A DNA stretch of 36,168 nt, from the NCBI GenBank assembly GCA_903859365.1, contig CAIOMD010000005.1, positions 1 through 36,168 of the forward strand, given 5' to 3'. This DNA comes from an uncultured Candidatus Saccharibacteria bacterium. Its GTDB lineage: Bacteria > Patescibacteriota > Saccharimonadia > Saccharimonadales > CAIOMD01. Made by a program: the position numbers and the translations under genes. Positions 32,616 to 36,168 of this stretch are shown here, in pieces; positions within the stretch are counted from its first letter, which is position 1; each line of letters opens with the position of its first letter. The notes under the pieces were generated by a model, which saw only the letters and a list, made by a program, of their open reading frames with translations, made no database searches and was not told the DNA's origin.

Positions 32616-32643
32616 ATTATATTCCTAACGCGCTATATTTCAA
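32616..32643 (-). promoter_or_regulatory. Promoter of the 315-aa gene
   Basis: On the minus strand TTGAAA, a 16-base spacer, then consensus TATAAT. It would give an untranslated leader of about 80 bases. The 181-base gap from 32529 to 32709 holds nothing else that I can name. Confidence 0.7.
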
Positions 32644-32709
32644 ATTTGATCGTTAAGGTTATAAGGCTGCCTGTAAAGCCGTGGGCATATTAGGGTCGTT
32701 ATTTTAACC

Positions 32710-33351
32710 TCAACTAGTTTCATCTTCAGGAAATTGTTGGGAAAGCGCAAACTCAATATCTTCTGGAGTTTGAGATAGATAGGTGCTTTGCCAATAGCCT
32801 TCCTCGGAAGTAATGATTTCCAAATAGAGAGACCTTACAGTTTCGAGTAACTCTATAACTGCTACGAGCTCAATCGCGTCTTTATCAATTCGTGATTCTT
32901 CATTCATATCAAATCCGCGAAAAATAGCTGCGTCTTCTTCGCTATCAGCATGCGGAAGTCTGAATATAATTTGGTCACAAACATTTTTATCTGGCGGAGA
33001 ATAGGTGGGAGGTGCATCCTTATTTTCAATATGAATTGCGATATAACCTGGCCATGTATAGGCATGAAGTTTACCGAATTTATCTTCAATAAAGGGCCGA
33101 TTACTAATATTAAGTCTTTGGCCATCATTTATTTCTACGTAGGTTGTTTCATGAAGGATTGCTTCATCATCAAATTCTGAATAGTCGTCATATTCTTCTT
33201 CGGGAGCTGCATCTGGGATTTCTTCAATAGCAACATCAATACCTTCAAGCATATACGCTCCTAAAATTTCACGCGCTCTCCAGCAGACTAAATCAGTGGG
33301 GCTATTTTCCAATTTAGGCAAATAACCTTCTTCAAAATTTATATTAGACAT
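32710..33351 (-). CDS. Hypothetical acidic protein, 213 aa
   Basis: An unrecognised, strongly acidic soluble protein. Residues 40-75 are a run of Asp, Glu and Tyr (EEEYDDYSEFDDEAILHE). The middle looks like a beta domain (YVEINDGQRLNI; HAYTWPGYIAIHIEN), and the end is helical (DAIELVAVIELLETVRSLYLEI). Two cysteines lie far apart. No catalytic motif is visible. It lies alone between a promoter-containing gap and the DUF4190-like gene. Confidence 0.75.
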   Translation of the reverse strand: MSNINFEEGYLPKLENSPTDLVCWRAREILGAYMLEGIDVAIEEIPDAAPEEEYDDYSEFDDEAILHETTYVEINDGQRLNISNRPFIEDKFGKLHAYTWPGYIAIHIENKDAPPTYSPPDKNVCDQIIFRLPHADSEEDAAIFRGFDMNEESRIDKDAIELVAVIELLETVRSLYLEIITSEEGYWQSTYLSQTPEDIEFALSQQFPEDETS

Positions 33352-33387
33352 TAGTTAATAGTAACGATGCAGGGATAATATGCAAGC

Positions 33388-33735
33388 TTAAGAACTAAGA
33401 GTGAAGGTTTTGTTAGTAAAAATCAAAAAACAAAAGAGTGCAATTATACTAATTATAAAAAGGAGCGTTAGTACTGTATTTATGATCCAACCGATTCGCG
33501 ATAAAAGGGGATCGTGACCCTCGGCTTTTGCAACGTGAGCACCTACTAGACCGAGCACAATTCCAATGGGAGGAAACCAAAAAATACAAACTATACTAAT
33601 GATGCCTAGAATATCTTCGTTGTAAGATTTTGCTGGTGGGATGTGAGGAGATTTAAAATAAGGTTCAGGCACTTGAGAGGGGAATGAAGAAGGGACAGGC
33701 AGTTTGTGTTCTATAGTTTTTTTAGAGTCTTTCAT
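33388..33735 (-). CDS. DUF4190-like two-helix membrane protein
   Basis: A 115-aa protein. A polar Pro-rich start (VPSSFPSQVPEPYF) is followed by NEDILGIISIVCIFWFPPIGIVLGLVGAHVAKAEGHDPLLSRIGWIINTV, with a glycine/proline-rich helix, a short charged loop and a second helix at about 83-107. This is the DUF4190 layout found in many Actinobacteria and Saccharibacteria. The function is unknown. It probably shares a transcript with the S51 peptidase gene, whose stop is 18 bases upstream. Confidence 0.8.
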   Translation of the reverse strand: MKDSKKTIEHKLPVPSSFPSQVPEPYFKSPHIPPAKSYNEDILGIISIVCIFWFPPIGIVLGLVGAHVAKAEGHDPLLSRIGWIINTVLTLLFIISIIALFCFLIFTNKTFTLSS

Positions 33736-33753
33736 TCATTTTAGAATATCATA

Positions 33754-34533
33754 CTACACAATCAGAGTCCTGTTTGTCCCATCTACAATAAGAGCTTGGC
33801 CATCATTAAGTACGATTGATTTTCTCACATTTCTATTAGCATGAATGTACTGATTTATGGAAACTAAATTTGAATTACTCATGTTTAATGCACGAGTTGC
33901 GATAGCTCCAAGAAATGGCACTACCGAACTTTTATTATGTCCTTCGGCATGAATAATAATATCAGCATCAATAAGTCCAAGAGCATCATAAGAGCCGGAA
34001 CTTGGTTTAATATCAGCAGGCTCTATGAGAGCAGGGAAAAGTGAGGCGCCTGCAACAATACTGCCTGCACTTTCCCCTATATAAAGCACTTCATTATTAT
34101 GCACCTTGGCTTTTATTACATCCTTGTGGACCACAAGTCCTTGGGACTGCAAAAAAGTATTTCCTCCAGGAGCAAAAAATACATCGTTTCTTTCGATGGC
34201 AGCTTCAACACCTTCTATTGAAGAGCTCGATAATTGTATCTTCTCAACATTTAATGGTTTGCCAAAAACAAATTCCAGCCAAATTCGGCTCCACGTTCGC
34301 GAACCAACTGATTCAGTACGATGCATGAATCTGTCGGCAAATGAAACATCTGCGTCGGAAGCGAAACTATTCCACTGATCCTGAATCTGAAGTATCCGAG
34401 GACAACGATCACCAATCCTTTCGTGAATGATTTCTCGAATTGCATCTGTAATATCTTGAGTGGAAGGTCCGGCAGACGTGAGAATCAGATGCCCATTGTT
34501 TTTTTCTTCCGCTAGGAGATACTCCATATTCAT
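33754..34533 (-). CDS. Peptidase S51-family protein (dipeptidase E/cyanophycinase-like)
   Basis: A 259-aa protein with a class-I glutamine-amidotransferase-like fold. LILTSAGPSTQD near residue 16 opens the core. FFAPGGNTFLQSQGL near 119 is the oxyanion and substrate loop, and YIGESAGSIVAGASLF near 151 is the nucleophile elbow with Ser155. ADIIIHAEGHNKSSV near 190 supplies the likely His. The family cleaves Asp-X dipeptides or cyanophycin-like polymers. Cytoplasmic, with no signal. A second in-frame ATG two codons later is an equally good start. Confidence 0.88.
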   Translation of the reverse strand: MNMEYLLAEEKNNGHLILTSAGPSTQDITDAIREIIHERIGDRCPRILQIQDQWNSFASDADVSFADRFMHRTESVGSRTWSRIWLEFVFGKPLNVEKIQLSSSSIEGVEAAIERNDVFFAPGGNTFLQSQGLVVHKDVIKAKVHNNEVLYIGESAGSIVAGASLFPALIEPADIKPSSGSYDALGLIDADIIIHAEGHNKSSVVPFLGAIATRALNMSNSNLVSINQYIHANRNVRKSIVLNDGQALIVDGTNRTLIV

Positions 34534-34585
34534 ATTTTGAATATACGTTATCTCTTGAATGACTTTTTTTCAAGTAAGAAGTGTT

Positions 34586-36168
34586 TTAGTGCTTCTTTAT
34601 CTTTGCTTTTGCAAGCAAATGTATGAGTTGGTTATTTGCTCCGGGGACCAATGAAAGAACAGAATTCTGATCTGAATTAGGAGGAGTAACCAGCGAATCA
34701 TATTGGTCTGCAATACCTAAAATAGCAAGAGCTTGTTTGAGGGTAATTGTTTTAGTTGGAGCAGTAATATTTAACGGCGTATTTATAAATTGAACGTTGC
34801 CATTGAGGGAAGCGGTAAAATTGTTGGTGCTATCTTGGGAATCCGTTGAGGTATCGGTAACATTAAACTCTAGAGCGTTTTGCTTTGTTTTGATTGTAAG
34901 TTGAGCGCCAATCTTATCAGTTATCGAATCACTAACATTTTGCGAATTGATAAAGAAAGGGAACGAATCAAAGTTTTTAAAATTCAAGCCAGCTTCTATG
35001 TAATTTGTAGTGGGATTCGCAGGATCTGACTTACGTATTTTATAGATTGTTCTTGTTCCTGTATCAACCCAGATATCCACATTATCGCTATCTTTTATAT
35101 TTTTCGCTGAAGAGACGAGGCTATCATACCCAATAAAGTCATTGATAGTTTGTCCACTACCCATAGCCTTAATGTATGTACCAAGCGCATCTTTATCAAG
35201 GGAGTCTCGGATTGCAGTGATATAGCTTTGGACGTTCTGACTATTGAAGCCAACTAAATAATGATAGGTCTTATGACCGTCAACATTTTCAAAACCTATT
35301 TTCTTTTCAATTTTAGTAACAGAATATTTTGAATTTGTTGTGAAGACATATTTAGAATTCACTGTGCCAAAATCTTTAGCAGCTCCATAAAGCTCAGATT
35401 GAGTAAGTGATGGTTTACTTGTGTCAGTTGTATTAATAGGTAATGCATTGGCGAGTGCCCCATCGACTTCTGTATGATTAATTTTAACCCAGTTATTATC
35501 CAAAGCTGAAGTATTGCCGCTGGCACTCGTAAAGCTACTTAATAGATCACCTAATCCTCCGAGTTTCAAATATACATCAGGCGTAGTTTGATTGGGAGCA
35601 ATTATACTTTCTTCCTCTATATCTACATTTCCAAGTCCTAGGCCAGCATTACTGAGATCTATTTTTAATGAGGCTTTTGAATTGAGCTTATCTGATTGAA
35701 AATCTAGAGATCCTGAATAATTCGTATCGCCCGTAGAGATCTTGATGGCGCTAGCAAGCTTGGTACCTTTAAAATTTGATTTAGTAGTGCTATTTAAATA
35801 ACCTACCGTTTTGTCATATGAAACTGCAGTTGTCGATAGTGCGTTACTCCATATTACTGATGGATTCGTCCAATAACCAAAGTAAAAAACCAAACCCCCA
35901 AGGATTAACGTAGCCAATGAAGCTCCAAGAATAATAAACATTTTCTTACTGCTACGTTTGCCAGATTTAGCGGCAGATAAAGGAGTAGCTGGACTTGGAG
36001 GCATTGGTGAATTAAGGGTTTGGTTTACTATTTCTTCTGGTTGATTATTTAGTATTGGTTGTGAATTTACTTTTATTTGCGAGTTATCGCTGCCCATGGA
36101 TAGAGGTTGACCTATTTCTTCTGGTTGATTATTTAGTATTGGTTGTGAATTTACTTTTATTTGCGAGT
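34586..36168 (-). CDS. Membrane-anchored lipoprotein-like protein, 5' end outside window
   Basis: The ORF track starts this gene at ATG 36097 (503 aa), but the frame stays open to the window edge. The upstream codons repeat the same 28-residue unit (SQIKVNSQPILNNQPEEI), and no ribosome site or -10 precedes 36097, so the true start is probably further right. After a Pro/Ser/Lys-rich cytoplasmic part comes a membrane helix at about 53-73 (FIILGASLATLILGGLVFYF, numbered from 36097). A 400-residue outward beta-rich region follows, containing SGSLDFQSDKLNSKASLKI and VDIWVDTGTRTIYKIR. These are features of LolA/LppX/DUF-type lipid-binding folds. That fold is inference; the function is unknown. Confidence 0.75.
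   Translation of the reverse strand, partial: SQIKVNSQPILNNQPEEIGQPLSMGSDNSQIKVNSQPILNNQPEEIVNQTLNSPMPPSPATPLSAAKSGKRSSKKMFIILGASLATLILGGLVFYFGYWTNPSVIWSNALSTTAVSYDKTVGYLNSTTKSNFKGTKLASAIKISTGDTNYSGSLDFQSDKLNSKASLKIDLSNAGLGLGNVDIEEESIIAPNQTTPDVYLKLGGLGDLLSSFTSASGNTSALDNNWVKINHTEVDGALANALPINTTDTSKPSLTQSELYGAAKDFGTVNSKYVFTTNSKYSVTKIEKKIGFENVDGHKTYHYLVGFNSQNVQSYITAIRDSLDKDALGTYIKAMGSGQTINDFIGYDSLVSSAKNIKDSDNVDIWVDTGTRTIYKIRKSDPANPTTNYIEAGLNFKNFDSFPFFINSQNVSDSITDKIGAQLTIKTKQNALEFNVTDTSTDSQDSTNNFTASLNGNVQFINTPLNITAPTKTITLKQALAILGIADQYDSLVTPPNSDQNSVLSLVPGANNQLIHLLAKAKIKKH
36028..36168 (-). repeat. 84-bp in-frame tandem repeat at the window end
   Basis: 57 bases at 36028-36084 recur exactly at 36112-36168, an 84-base period (28 codons) within the coding frame. 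The second copy ends at the last base of the window, so the copy number is unknown. Confidence 0.95.

Noticed and set aside
1-36168. Alternative genetic code (UGA as Gly, as in SR1/Gracilibacteria)
   Set aside because: Several convincing genes end at TGA (6008, 6585, 23555), and no gene continues sensibly through TGA.
1-36168. CRISPR array, insertion sequence or prophage
   Set aside because: No regularly spaced direct repeats, no transposase, integrase or phage structural protein, and no terminal inverted repeats were seen. The only tandem repeat is the coding one at the window end.

Overview
The window looks like chromosomal DNA of an ultra-small Patescibacteria/CPR bacterium, most likely a Candidatus Saccharibacteria (TM7) relative. 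The DNA is AT-rich and densely packed. Many short hypothetical membrane-anchored proteins sit beside universal housekeeping genes (gltX, smpB, rsmG, xth-type nuclease, msrA). Several envelope proteins are of types common in Actinobacteria and Saccharibacteria: sortase, MMPL transporter, two DUF3048 proteins, PEGA-domain protein, CAP-domain protein and an actinobacterial-style Bax-inhibitor protein. UGA is used as a normal stop (for example at 6008, 6585 and 23555), so this is not a UGA-Gly lineage. The taxonomic call is inference; there is no rRNA in the window.

Layout. 1-640: end of a Phd-like antitoxin overlapping a Nudix hydrolase. 679-2220: two unknown genes and tRNA-Gln(UUG). 2248-5598: a large UvrD/PcrA-type helicase fused to a RecB-type nuclease. 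5600-6700: two small three-helix membrane proteins. Each has a near-identical promoter and is followed by a bulged GC-rich RNA hairpin and then a terminator; this is the most unusual part of the window. 6711-7427: an atypical aquaporin. 7641-9053: an unknown gene, an orphan CobO-like ATPase and a small acidic protein. 9043-11543: rsmG and a GT2 glycosyltransferase, divergent from a membrane-anchored glycosidase-like protein. 11576-14841: smpB, AP endonuclease, MTH1-like Nudix, HAD phosphatase and a degenerate NnrD-like protein, a compact damage-repair cluster. 14853-14939: tRNA-Leu(CAA). 15034-18957: three membrane-anchored surface proteins, including a sortase. 18996-21737: gltX, DUF3048 protein and a 42-aa membrane peptide absent from the ORF track. 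21738-22050: a long intergenic stretch with a possible gene remnant. 22051-24752: small redox and stress genes, including msrA. 24749-31529: minus-strand block with a triple-YbjQ protein, BI-1 protein, CAP protein, EamA transporter, second DUF3048 protein and MMPL transporter. 31581-36168: minus-strand unknowns, a DUF4190-like protein, an S51 peptidase and a lipoprotein-like membrane protein that runs off the window end inside an 84-bp tandem repeat.

How the genes fit together. Most products fall into three groups: cell-envelope construction or attachment; protection of nucleotides, DNA and proteins from oxidation; and translation quality control. Two modes of translation start can be seen. 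The small membrane proteins, the aquaporin and MMPL have clear Shine-Dalgarno sequences. Several other genes (gltX, msrA, smpB, cobO-like, triple-YbjQ) have a -10 hexamer ending only 5-8 nt before the start codon, which suggests leaderless mRNAs. No CRISPR array, insertion sequence or prophage was seen.
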